Source of the DNA: Agapetus fuscipes
Lineage: Eukaryota; Arthropoda; Insecta; Trichoptera; Glossosomatidae
Assembly: GCA_951799405.1 (NCBI GenBank)
Contig: OX637338.1
Location: forward strand, 5,704,001-5,768,000
DNA length: 64,000 nucleotides
Reading direction: 5' to 3'
Shown piece by piece: positions 55,237 through 64,000 of this stretch (position 1 is the first letter of the stretch; each line of letters begins with the position of its first letter). The notes under the pieces are model-generated. The model ran no database searches. It was not told where the DNA came from and was given only the letters and a program-made list of their open reading frames with translations. The position numbers and the translations under genes are program-made.

Positions 55237-57169
55237 TCACAATGCATTCTTTATAGCTGTTAAGCTTAAAAACCTTAGAAACCAACACCTCCTTAAAAAT
55301 AATAGACTGCTAACAAAACCTCGAAAAAATTATCAGTATTGCTTCAATTCCATAATAAAAACAAAATTGGAAAATTTAGGTACCTAAGTAGGTGCTAAGT
55401 TAAACGGTTAAAAATTACACAACCTCAAAAGCAAGCAAAAAAACTTTTTGATATTTTAATTTCTCAATACGATGCATTGAAAACCCCTCTAAAGGAGGAA
55501 TTAAAATCTTGCATGCTACTCCTTATATCCGTTGTATGTAATCTGTTTATTTTTATGGCTGGTCACGTATTGCACCCTCCGCGTGACTACCTTGGATATG
55601 AAAAAAAAGATCTTCAATAGAATATTATTCTTTTGCTTTCGTTGCCTATTTTCTAGACTCTCATGGTATTTTAATAAAATAAAATAAATTTAACGTGAAC
55701 GTTCCTCTTTGCCGAAAATTTATTTATTGCTTTTCTGGATAAATAAAATATTTCATGGCATGAAAATATACTTGTATAATGTTTTAGTCATTACTTCAAC
55801 AATGAGTGTTTCATAGCGATATATTATTAAAAAGCTGTTTACAAAAACAACAATAAATTACGAATTACCATTGCAAAACAATGAAATTACATAATGTATC
55901 CAAGGCGAAGGCTGACTCTAGCACTTTGATTAGTCGTCATACAAATTGTGCTCAGTCAGATCCCCAAAGTATCATGATCTAATCATGCAAGAACGACGTA
56001 AACAAGTCATCGAGTTTTTCAGATTTTGTATGAAAATGTGACAGAGTCTTGATAATGTTACGAATTACTGGTGTAATTTAATAAAAACTTCGGTGTATTT
56101 CACACTGTTTATTCTGAGATACAGTTCACATTTGGTTCGAAGACAGTTAACTTTTGCACTGTATTGCTCGCCAGCTTCGATACAAGTCTGCGCTACAGAC
56201 GGCTCTAGCTCTTTACATAGTGTGACATAAGGACGTTTCTCAAAACATCGGGAACCGGAACATCCGCGACTTTGCCAGAACATTCGAGCACACACTAGTA
56301 CAGTTACCTAAACACATAAATCACACATTCGTAGCAATAACTAATCGTTTTTTTTTGTACGTTAATAGATAGTAGAAGATCTTACAAGGTAATACCCGGG
56401 GTATAGGTCATACCAGAGAGTTAACCCTTTAATGGCTGTACGAAACTTTGACGCTAGAAATTGTTTAGCATTGAAATTGAATTTAATATTGACATTTGCA
56501 GATACCTATCACGAATCGAAATATCATAGGGCGGTGGCAAAATATTTCTTTAGGCTCTGACCTCTAAAATTTAAGGTCAGGTTTGATTGGATTCCTCCCT
56601 GACCTAAGCACGAGCGATTACTTAGTATTTAGATCTTTTCAATTGTGAACATTTTGTTAGTAATTAGGAGAATTTATGAACATTATTCTGCATCATGGTA
56701 GTATTGAAAATCAAATTGTAAGCGCTTCAAAAATTATCTTGATTAAAGTATAAAAGACCTCAAAGTAGCTTTAATGAATGCCCGTGCTCGGGTTACTAGG
56801 GAAAGGGTCAACCTTTTTTTTAATGGTTGCTAAGGACTCTAGTTCCATTAAATTGTGACGTTTGACGATGAAAATAACAAATTACTTTTTTTTGTGCTGA
56901 CATTTATTAATCGCGTAGGCAGTTTAAAGATAGACTTATTTGTATAAGTCACAAAATAAGACTGCTTCTCTTGAATTTCTGTCCCATTGCCATTCACATT
57001 AGCATCTTAACTTTTCTTTATCATCTGCCACAACAAAACCTCACGACTGTTTTTCCTACACATTAGCCTCACTAAAAACATGACTTTAATCACTTCGCGA
57101 CGCCTGACTACATCAAAGCCACCATTTCAGTAACCGCACCACAAATAGCATGTTTGCTTTACACTACCC
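55237..57169. other. Unannotated sequence
   Basis: Mostly AT-rich. A 76-codon minus frame (56065-56295) is cysteine-containing but unassigned. CACCCTCCGCGTGACTACC near 55572 matches 44434. No repeat of the main families. Confidence 0.4.
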
Positions 57170-57292
57170 CAAGTACAAAACTCAAGGTGTAAGCTCAAGC
57201 ATTGCGTTTACCAAAACATGTATAAAAAATTCTAATAGCGCCTTTTAGTTTCGATACATATTTGATTTTAAACGTGAACGTATCTACTTGCC
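57170..57292. mobile_element. MITE-D copy
   Basis: CCCCAAGTACAAAACTCAAG, GCATTGCGTTTACCAAAACA, core TAATAGCGCCTTTTAGTTTC, right arm TTTTAAACGTGAACGTATCT. Confidence 0.75.
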
Positions 57293-57371
57293 ATACAAGT
57301 AAATCTTTTTGCTTCAGACTTTCATGCTTCATGCTGAAATCTCGTTGGTCCATCGTCACGAGCTTGGTCAC

Positions 57372-57528
57372 TACACCCCAAGTATATAAAAGGTTAAGTT
57401 CAAACTCAACCAAAGCGATTTACTTAAAATTTATAGATACTAAAACACTCACTGGAGTCGCTGTTTAGTTTGCATACATTATTTGGTGACCGCTGCGGTT
57501 GAGCGTTAAGATTTTTACTTGGGTAAAG
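57372..57528. mobile_element. MITE-D copy, well preserved
   Basis: CCCCAAGTATATAAAAGG at the left and TTTTTACTTGGG at the right; ACTCAACCAAAGCGATTTAC pairs with GGTGACCGCTGCGGTTGAGC; core CTCACTGGAGTCGCTGTTTA. Only 80 bases from the previous copy. Confidence 0.85.
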
Positions 57529-58066
57529 CTATCGCGATCGTCCCGTGTAAGGCCACGAATGTAGAATTGCTCAACAAATGCAATGGTCGAGCGCATGATT
57601 TCACCACGGATTGTTTTGCGGTTTTGTCGGCACTTAAGCTTTAGTAATTCTATGCGTTGTGCATACAATGAATGCAACATAAGCTTATCGTTGCATCATT
57701 TAAATTACCTGAGATGTTACTTAATATAACGTCCTCTAAACGAGCGAAACTAAGAGGTCGTTTCTTTGAAAGTCACACCTCAAATGCATTCTGCAAACTT
57801 GGTCGTCACTCTTAAACCCCAATCCAAATAAAACCAGATTCTGTTAGATCTTGATAAATCTTTGCAACCGCTCTTGATGCAATACAGAATGGTGTCTTTT
57901 CTGATGGAATATCCTCACACCTCTTTCTTTTGTCAAACAATCTTTTGCAGTCGACATCAAAACTATAAGAATTTGATGTTTTCACAACTCATTTTTTTGT
58001 TAAACTGCTCGTTTATAGAACGACTTACCTGTATCTAATTAATTCTGATCTAATCGAAACAAATAT
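57529..58066. other. Unannotated sequence
   Basis: A 71-codon minus frame (57465-57680) overlaps the MITE. A minus-strand donor-like CAG/GTAAGT sits at 58025-58032, but the frame behind it is closed within a few codons. Confidence 0.35.
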
Positions 58067-58086
58067 CAATCTTCACTTCTTTTCAG

Positions 58087-58143
58087 TGTCTCAAAACAAA
58101 TGCAACACAACTCATGATTTCCTCGCTAACCGAATTTGTGTAG
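58087..58143 (+). CDS. Possible terminal exon, 18 codons
   Basis: A strong acceptor CAATCTTCACTTCTTTTCAG ends at 58086, with CTAAT (58050) as a possible branch point. Eighteen codons follow (CLKTNATQLMISSLTEFV) before TAG. It is in the phase (0) needed to join the candidate exon at 55130-55231, 2.9 kb upstream on the same strand. No AATAAA follows closely. Weak on its own; interesting with the upstream exon. Confidence 0.2.
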   Translation, partial: CLKTNATQLMISSLTEFV

Positions 58144-58594
58144 TCTCCTGGACATGGTTCCTAAAAGTTTTTTGAAAATGAAAGGTCAAATTTTGAACAC
58201 TTTCTCGGATTCTTATTTCTAACCAGGTTTCTTCCGATATCGAATCTGTGGTGATAATCACTAGACTAAGACTTGTTATAAAATCCTCAACTTAGAATCA
58301 AATATGGAGCCGCGATTGCAAACTCAAATGCCACTTCGTACTGTAAACCAGTTGCGTTGTATGGCACGGTTCTCATTCGTTATTTGTGGAACTGCAAATG
58401 CATTATATGGTCAACCATGTGACCTGTGTTATAAATACCTGACTACCACATGCGGGCACTCCGTAGAGACTAAAGTAGGCAACAAAGGGGTACATTTAAC
58501 TTTGAAATAGGAAATTCTGCTTCAAGTAATTCCTTCAGCTCATATTGATTCGAAACTTGTTTTTAAAGGCAAAGGTCATAATACTTTTTATTCT
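58144..58594. other. Unannotated sequence
   Basis: A 68-codon plus frame (58304-58510) reads MARFSFVICGTANALYG and CDLCYKYLTTTCGHS; I recognise no family. No repeat seen. Confidence 0.35.
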
Positions 58595-58840
58595 ACAATC
58601 TATGTTGAAAAGATTTATCAACATTTGATATTCATATTTAATGCCTGTCCACAAGCATGGCATGTGTAAATTCGAGCTAAGGTATACATACTGCATGCGT
58701 ACCTACTTACGAAATAAAAACCCAAATATCAAATGAACACAATTCCGTCAACTCCTGCTGCCGCTCTTCCCTTAAATAAAACACTGGCAAAATGAGTAAA
58801 TATTTACAGTATTGGTATTCAGTTAGCCTCGAGGAATTTA
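58595..58840 (-). mobile_element. R3 element, diverged
   Basis: GATATTCATATTTAATGCCT, GTCCACAAGCATGGCATGTG, CAAATATCAAATGAACACAA and TTTACAGTATTGGTATTCAG follow R3 order on the minus strand. Confidence 0.75.
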
Positions 58841-59166
58841 CATGTGTTTTCTTCTATGCAAAGCACGTGTCAGTAAACTACCTATTTGCACAATTACTTT
58901 GAAATTCACGTGTAGGTTTTGTGTGATAAATCATTTTAAAGGTTCCTCCACGTGTGAACTTTATGCATACACGTATTCGTCTCATATGTCACATTAGAGA
59001 ATAACAATATCCCATGTTGTTCACCTTCTACGCCCTCTCACTTATTAGATGTTGGGAGTTCAAGGCGTGGGTACTCACTACACGTACCAGTGCAATCATC
59101 ATCCGAGATGCATTATCACAATGATGGATTGTATCCTCTATTTTAACGTGTTTACTTTATTTCAGC
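58841..59166. other. Unannotated sequence
   Basis: Nothing supported. Confidence 0.4.
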
Positions 59167-59220
59167 CCAGCACCTCAAGTATAAACTTTCACGTTTAAAC
59201 TCAAACATATTGCTATGTTT
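59167..59220. mobile_element. MITE-D left half
   Basis: CCTCAAGTATAAACTTTCAC and GTTTAAACTCAAACATATTG form one MITE-D arm; the other is missing and the sequence runs into a SINE-A tail. Confidence 0.7.
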
Positions 59221-59240
59221 TTACGCGGGTGCTACTTTTT

Positions 59241-59301
59241 TTATGAATCCTGTGCGAGAGGTCTCCCAATTCTGAAAAAGCTTGGCGGTCTATGTCACTC
59301 T
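59241..59301 (-). mobile_element. SINE-A distal fragment
   Basis: TCCTGTGCGAGAGGTCTCCC and GGCGGTCTATGTCACTCT match the SINE-A 3' end on the minus strand. It is cut off by MITE-F. Confidence 0.7.
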
Positions 59302-59470
59302 GGGCTGGAAGTCTCATCACCACGGTAATCATTACCTACCGAATATCGGTAATATTTGTATAAAGACAGATCAGATGTTCACGTCCATCTTGGATTGACA
59401 GGTCTTCATACAAATATTACCGATATTCGGTAGGTAAGAATTACCGTAGTTATGAGACTTCCAGGGCTGG
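59302..59470. mobile_element. MITE-F, copy 2, near-perfect hairpin
   Basis: Arms of about 60 bp: CTGGAAGTCTCATCACCACG, then TTACCTACCGAATATCGGTA and TATTTGTATAAAGAC on the left, mirrored by GTCTTCATACAAATA, TACCGATATTCGGTAGGTAA and TATGAGACTTCCAG. A 34-base loop separates them. GGGCTGG occurs at both outer edges. It shares its left arm with 9174-9297. Confidence 0.88.
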
Positions 59471-59879
59471 AAGGGTGTTGCTTGAAGTGTTGCTTTAGCT
59501 GCAAGGAAGTGGCGATTTATGTTGGTCTTGGATAAAAAAAACTGCGGTTTATTAATTTTGCACAATTAGTTGTATCGCTTTCGATTCATAATTACATTTT
59601 CAAAGGATGGTGTGACATTCGAGTGATTTCTTAAGCTACATGGGATTTCGGTCTTTAATTTATACTAAAAATAAAGATCATTCTCGAGACATGGAGAATC
59701 GCTTCTTGCTAGATTTTGCCCGAACATTCAATTCAACCAATCTCAAACAAATACAAATTATTATCAAACACAAATTATATACCTGAGCGTCAACGTACTT
59801 CAAGAGAGACATTAAAACACTAAAACAGACAAACACAACTACTCATATTCGTAACAATATCGTTCAACCAAAAAGCGCT
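59471..59879. other. Unannotated sequence
   Basis: No gene or repeat supported. Confidence 0.4.
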
Positions 59880-59940
59880 ATTTGATATTTCATATTTTTT
59901 CTGGTAAACGCTTTGGATGAGTTTAAACGTAAGTTACAGA
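59880..59940. mobile_element. MITE-D right half
   Basis: TTCATATTTTTTCTGGTAAA, CGCTTTGGATGAGTTTAAAC and GTAAGTTAC are the right arm of MITE-D; left arm not convincing. Confidence 0.6.
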
Positions 59941-60144
59941 GTACGATGTTTACTTTGAGGCCATCGATCAAAACGTGACAATGGAAAATGACGCTTTAAA
60001 TTCCATCATTTCTAATACGATTCATTTTTGGGTTTATAAAAGAACCTCACAATAGAGCCCCATATTACCTACTCGATTTCATTTTGTATTCAATCTTTTT
60101 TTTTTACTATTCCCCGATCAAACGATTGTGTTTATTTTCCAATG

Positions 60145-60178
60145 ATTGGTGTGAGGCTGACCACCTGTACTGTACTGT
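60145..60178 (+). mobile_element. R3, left part, cut by LINE-R
   Basis: ATTGGTGTGAGGCTGACCAC and CTGTACTGT correspond to R3 GGTATGCGGCTGACCACCCA and ATGCTGT. The element resumes after the LINE-R insertion at about 60630. Confidence 0.75.
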
Positions 60179-60625
60179 ACTGTACTGTATCCTGCCGCCG
60201 TTCCACTAGGGGTGGCCGGTACCTCCGCAGATGCGCCTCCACTTTTTTCTGTCCTTACAAACCACTTTCATTTCCTCAATATTCATCACCTTTTTCATAC
60301 ATACTCTTCTCTTATTTTCACTCTGCAGGTTCCATTCTTTCGCAATCTCACCTATTTGGTCTAACCATTCTTTCCTCGGCCTTCCCCTTCCGCGCTTTCC
60401 TCTGACATTTCCTTTGTACACTTTCTTCGTTAGTCGTTCATCATCCATTCTTTCGAGATGTCCGAACCATCTCATCGTACATTTTTGTACTTTCATTCTC
60501 ATATTCTCTTTTATACCACACTCGTTCATCACCCAATCATTACGTACTCTATCATTCAGTGTTTTTCCAGCCATTGCTCTCAGGTAAGCCATTTCAACCG
60601 TACATACTTTACTCCTTACTTACCT
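60179..60625 (-). mobile_element. LINE-R 3' end with intact C-terminal frame
   Basis: An uninterrupted minus frame (about 60620 down to 60206) reads VCTVEMAYLRAMAGKTLND, RVRNDWVMNECGIKEN, MRWFGHLERMDDERLTKKVY, GKRGRGRPRKEWLDQIGEIA and VCKDRKKWRRICGGTGHP. The RWFGH and GRGRPRKEW motifs are the hallmark of the region after the reverse transcriptase domain in RTE-type LINEs. The 5' part with the endonuclease and catalytic motifs is absent. The 3' tail is a pure (TACAG)n run of four to five units, a sign of a fairly young copy. Plus-strand frames here are shadows. Confidence 0.9.
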
Positions 60626-60840
60626 AATGCTGTTAAAAAATGGTGTACTTTGCCAATGTCACCGCTATTTCAGGGAAGGTCGGCAAAAGATGCAGGGTTT
60701 ATGTGCATTTGAGATTTGGTCTTATTTTTTACGTCAACACACAGCATAGGAGTCTGTTTGTGAGTGTGCATTAAAAAATAATTTAAAATGTCAATGTATC
60801 TACGCCATTGAGATTCAAGACAATAGCTTAGTCTTACAAT
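60626..60840 (+). mobile_element. R3, right part
   Basis: AATGCTGTTAAAAAATGGTG, CACTTTGCC-like TACTTTGCCAATGTCACCGC, GGCAAAAGATGCAGGGTTTA and GTCAATGTATCTACGCCATT continue the R3 begun at 60145. The GATTA tail has decayed. Confidence 0.8.
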
Positions 60841-60864
60841 TGTAGTAGTGGCATGAGGCAGAGG

Positions 60865-61105
60865 AAATGTGAAAGGTAAAGTTAAGACCGATAAAAGTAT
60901 GGCTGGATCAGATTGGTGACATTGTTAAAGAATGAGATATCCAAAGCGAATGTAAAATAAAGAAATGTATTAAAAAGGTTATGCACTCGTATATGAATGA
61001 ATTGAAAGAGGTATGCAAGGTCAGGAACAAGTGGAGGTAAATCATCAGAGTCTCTTACCAACCCTAGTGGAATAGCGACAGAGTTACAGTTACAGTAGTA
61101 TTCGT
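60865..61105 (+). pseudogene. LINE-R 3' end, degenerate
   Basis: TATGGCTGGATCAGATTGGT corresponds to WLDQIG, AAAGAAATGTATTAAAAAGG to the VCMKK region, and AAAGAGGTATGCAAGGTCAG to MKEVCK. It ends ACCCTAGTGGAATAGCGACA with a GTTACA tail. Several frameshifts. Confidence 0.75.
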
Positions 61106-61334
61106 AATGGAATCAACATAATGTGGCTGTAGTGAGATAATTTCAATTTTTTTTCTCAATGTTTTTATCCATTTTTTTATAGCAGCGCGCTTGCATCAAT
61201 CGCTTCAATGTTTACCTGACCGGTTTTAAAAATAAACGATATTTCTCTTCCTGCCAACACATGTCTAATATTTACTCGTACCCAGTCGTATGCTCGACGT
61301 TATGTATGTGGTCTTTACCAAGGCGGACCTTCCT

Positions 61335-61590
61335 ACATACATCGTCCGAATCAGTGCTCGTTTGGCGTATCTACCATTCGACTCAAAGATGAACGCTCAA
61401 TGAAATTGGCTTAAGAATGGCGTTCAGCACAATCTGAGCTAAGAAAAAGATATTAAACACGATAGTTTGAGAGTTTTTTAAAGCATTTTAAAAATTGAAT
61501 TTCCAGTTTTCATTAGACACATTGGTCCAGTGCACGTCCATGTGAAATTATCACTGATGGAGATAAGACAAACAAGCACTAAGCGGGCGT
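61335..61590 (+). repeat. Dispersed repeat F, copy 2
   Basis: Pairs with 48745-48980: CAGTGCTCGTTTGGCGTATC, TCAATGAAATTGGCTTAAGA, CACAATCTGAGCTAAGAAAA and GACAAACAAGCACTAAG. Divergence looks moderate. Confidence 0.7.
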
Positions 61591-61770
61591 GTGTGATGGA
61601 GGCCCACGCAGATCCATATGAACTTGGCGTCCTCAACCTTTGTACACAACATTTCTATTACGTTGCTAAAGAATGCAAATAATAAAATATTATTCTTCTG
61701 TACTATTTGAAGACAATCATACAATCAACTATTTTTGGACATATGCCCCTTTATTTTTTTTAAATGGATT

Positions 61771-62014
61771 TGTAAAGAGCAATGCAATACACCAACCTAT
61801 TTTGCGTGGCCAGTAACAGGTATTAACATTAACATTATCAATTAATAATTCGTTATTTGATTGCTTTAAATAATAAATAATTACCCAATGGTATCTGTTG
61901 AACCTGGGTCGAAGTTATTGTCGATAGGACACGGTGCAGGCGGGGTTTGAACCGAAATTAGTGTCAATAACGCAAATTCGAGTGCCAACACCTTATCCCC
62001 TCAACCATCCCAGC
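61771..62014 (-). mobile_element. SINE-S, copy 2
   Basis: Minus-strand head GCTGGGATGGTTGAGGGGAT, AAGGTGTTGGCACTCGAATT and B box TCGGTTCAAACCCC. Same body as 54536-54789, with TTGTCGATAGGACACGG and CACCAACCTATTTTGCG. Head spacing includes the long variable arm of serine tRNA. Confidence 0.75.
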
Positions 62015-62169
62015 ATAAAATAGTTTTATTGGTTAACCCGGTTTAATGACAGTTTTTCCGAAAGAAAAAATGGTGAAAGCGTGATCTTTGGTTTAACAGA
62101 TCTAATGAATCAGGCCAATGAGGAATTAATTAGGGAAGTCTAAACCATGGGTCATCTGCCGTAAAAAGT

Positions 62170-62250
62170 GTACCTAATCTTAAATCTAAGTTGCTAAAAT
62201 ATGCACGCCCACATGCAAACACTTGTAAGTTTGCGCTTTCACAAAAACAT
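62170..62250 (-). mobile_element. R3 fragment
   Basis: AATCTAAGTTGCTAAAATAT and CACTTGTAAGTTTGCGCTTT match tail-proximal R3 on the minus strand. Confidence 0.6.
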
Positions 62251-64000
62251 ATAAGATAAATTGTCCTGATACGATATTTCATCATAATGTGGTTGTTATA
62301 AATAACCTTGAAGTACAAAAAAAAACTCATTGATTTTATTTCAGTACGTATAATTTAATACTTTACCGAAATATTGAGCACCTACGTGGGACGATTTAAT
62401 GAGAAGCTTCGTTATTATGTTTATCACCTTGTAATAATTCCACAATTTCATTATAAGAAATAACGCCAAAAAAAAACTCGTGTCTCATAAAAGGAAACCA
62501 GTAGTATATGAAATATACGTTGGTTTTTTATTAACATTTAATCGCTTAGAATTCATTGATTTTAATGATAAATTCAACACTTGTTGGATTTCTCAACGGA
62601 AAAATAATGTAGAAATCTAAGTTTATACACAACCTTGATAAATGAATAAATTGAATAAAAATACATTGGCAAGAAAAAATATTTTTATTGTAATGTGTTT
62701 TTGAAATCAGTTTCATTTATATATGAGAAAATAGGTTAATTTATATTTAGAACATTTAAAAATTCCGTTGAGCTGCAAATAAAGTTTCAAAGTAGAACGT
62801 GTTTGCTAATTGCAAGTCGCTAAGTCGCGTCACCGCAGAACGAGGGGTGAAGGGGGAGGGGTGGCGGGGTGAGCATTGTTTTAAGATACAATTCACGGAG
62901 TCCCTCATTAGGTAGAATTTTACGTCAAACAAACTGTCGCGGAATAACAACCGCTCCAAGCGTTTCAACCCCCACCTCCACCCTCGCCCCGACTATCAAT
63001 CAGCCGCGGTAAACAACTCTAGGATTGGGAATCCAACCTTATCGAGGCAACCTTGTCGAACAGCTTGAATTATTATCGGGAAATACCTGGATGAGTATCG
63101 GAAATCCGATAAATTCAAACGGTTTTTATATCCTGTAAATATTGTGTTACTGCTCGGGCAGATTTCAGGTTAATTTAATCCGTTGTGTACATAATCTTGT
63201 ATTTTGAACACAAAACTTGCTACTATTTATAATTTGTGCTACAAGCAGAACGTACAACTTCTTTATGTTTGTACCTTTAGGCAGATTTCGGAAAAGACAA
63301 ATTGTATTGTTCTATTCTATATATGTGTTCAACCTAATTCCTGTCTATTTTTAAAAAATCAAATCACAATTCAAAGCAGTATTTCTCGCATAAAAAAAGA
63401 AACTCATCAAACGATCAATTTGAAATCGTTTAAGTTTTTTTTTGTAAAATAAAAACTCTTCGGGATGAGCACAATATTTCATAAATGATTCTAAACTCAA
63501 TTATGCTTCAAAGGAATATTTGTGAAGATAACATCGTGAGCATTACAAAATCAAATAAACAATAAAACAAAATCATAAATTATCCTGTCAGCTTATGTTT
63601 TCTGCAATCAACGATCATTAAACTAAAGGTCAAATATAATCATCCACTTAGAAGACGCAACAACAAAAAATACCGGCATATTGTATGAGCTTAGCGAAGT
63701 AATTTGAAATATATTATACGCGGTGTAAACAGCGAGCTCTTGACAATGTCACTCATCTGAGCGCTTCAGTTGTGTTGTGGAACTACATAGTTTACATGGG
63801 ATGTTGTATATTTGGTTAGATGCGGTTGCACAGTTGCGCTTTGTCTCGCGGATGCACCTCAGGCGCGCTGAACAAGCAAACAATTTGCCGATGAAAACTT
63901 GCACACATTGCCACCATCTCTAGACAATAATGATTAACTTATCAAAGACCATGTAAACTTTACAAATTAATTAATTCATTTTAAAATGTCTTAACGTATA
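62251..64000. other. Unannotated sequence to the window end
   Basis: AT-rich with a GC-rich patch at 62820-63060 (GGGGTGAAGGGGGAGGGGTG on the plus strand). Frames of 64-82 codons have no domain. No repeat of the families above, apart from a vague MITE-D-like stretch near 63735. Confidence 0.4.

Noticed and set aside
58021..58032. Minus-strand donor CAG/GTAAGT as evidence of a gene
   Set aside because: All upstream frames are closed quickly and no acceptor or pyrimidine tract is visible on that strand.
60231..60712. Plus-strand frames of 84-118 codons
   Set aside because: They lie antisense to the LINE-R coding frame, which explains their openness.

Overview
This window looks like a stretch of arthropod, probably insect, nuclear DNA with almost no genes. 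It is AT-rich, has no operons or closely packed reading frames, and is densely seeded with decayed retroposons and small palindromic DNA transposons. I cannot name the species. I find no complete, recognisable cellular protein-coding gene. Nearly all open reading frames above 60 codons lie in repeats or are chance frames. Family names used here (SINE-A, MITE-D and so on) are my own labels, given by aligning copies within the window by eye.

Repeats. There are three tRNA-derived SINE families: SINE-A (threonine-tRNA-like head), SINE-B (330 bp, tRNA-like head, internal palindrome) and SINE-S (serine-tRNA-like head). There are three kinds of LINE 3' end. LINE-R is RTE-like and keeps the GHLERMDDERL / GRGRPRKEWLDQI C-terminus; LINE-Z ends in a CECG...H...C zinc knuckle; LINE-K ends in an (ATC)n tail. 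R3 is a dispersed sequence ending in (GATTA)n, with about 16 copies, and is probably the 3' untranslated region of a LINE. MITE-D is a palindromic element of about 145 bp with some 15-20 copies, two groups of which have become tandem arrays. Three other inverted-repeat elements (MITE-H, MITE-N, MITE-F) and a foldback element are also present. Several insertions are nested with target-site duplications, which gives a relative chronology.

Layout. 1-8.7 kb: mixed SINEs, LINE ends and a composite SINE array inside a MITE. 9.1-9.8 kb: a GC-rich dispersed repeat carrying a MITE; its unoccupied relative lies at 53.8-54.2 kb. 10.7-20 kb: mostly unique sequence with CpG-rich, enhancer-like patches (12.4, 14.3, 15.0 kb). 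20.2-24.7 kb: a 66-bp hairpin insertion and large minisatellites, one pair in inverted orientation. 26-28.6 kb: two full-length SINEs. 29-33 kb: CpG-rich single-copy DNA and a possible minus-strand first exon. 33.7-34.7 kb: a minisatellite split by R3. 36-44 kb: R3, MITE-D and two MITE-D tandem arrays. 45-54.8 kb: SINEs, LINE ends, MITE-H and MITE-N. 54.9-64 kb: a convincing splice-flanked candidate exon at 55.1 kb, more MITE-D, and a LINE-R copy with an uninterrupted C-terminal frame at 60.2-60.6 kb.

The combination of long unique CpG-rich segments, a few splice-flanked short frames and no large exons fits an intergenic region or very long introns of a developmental gene. That is inference.
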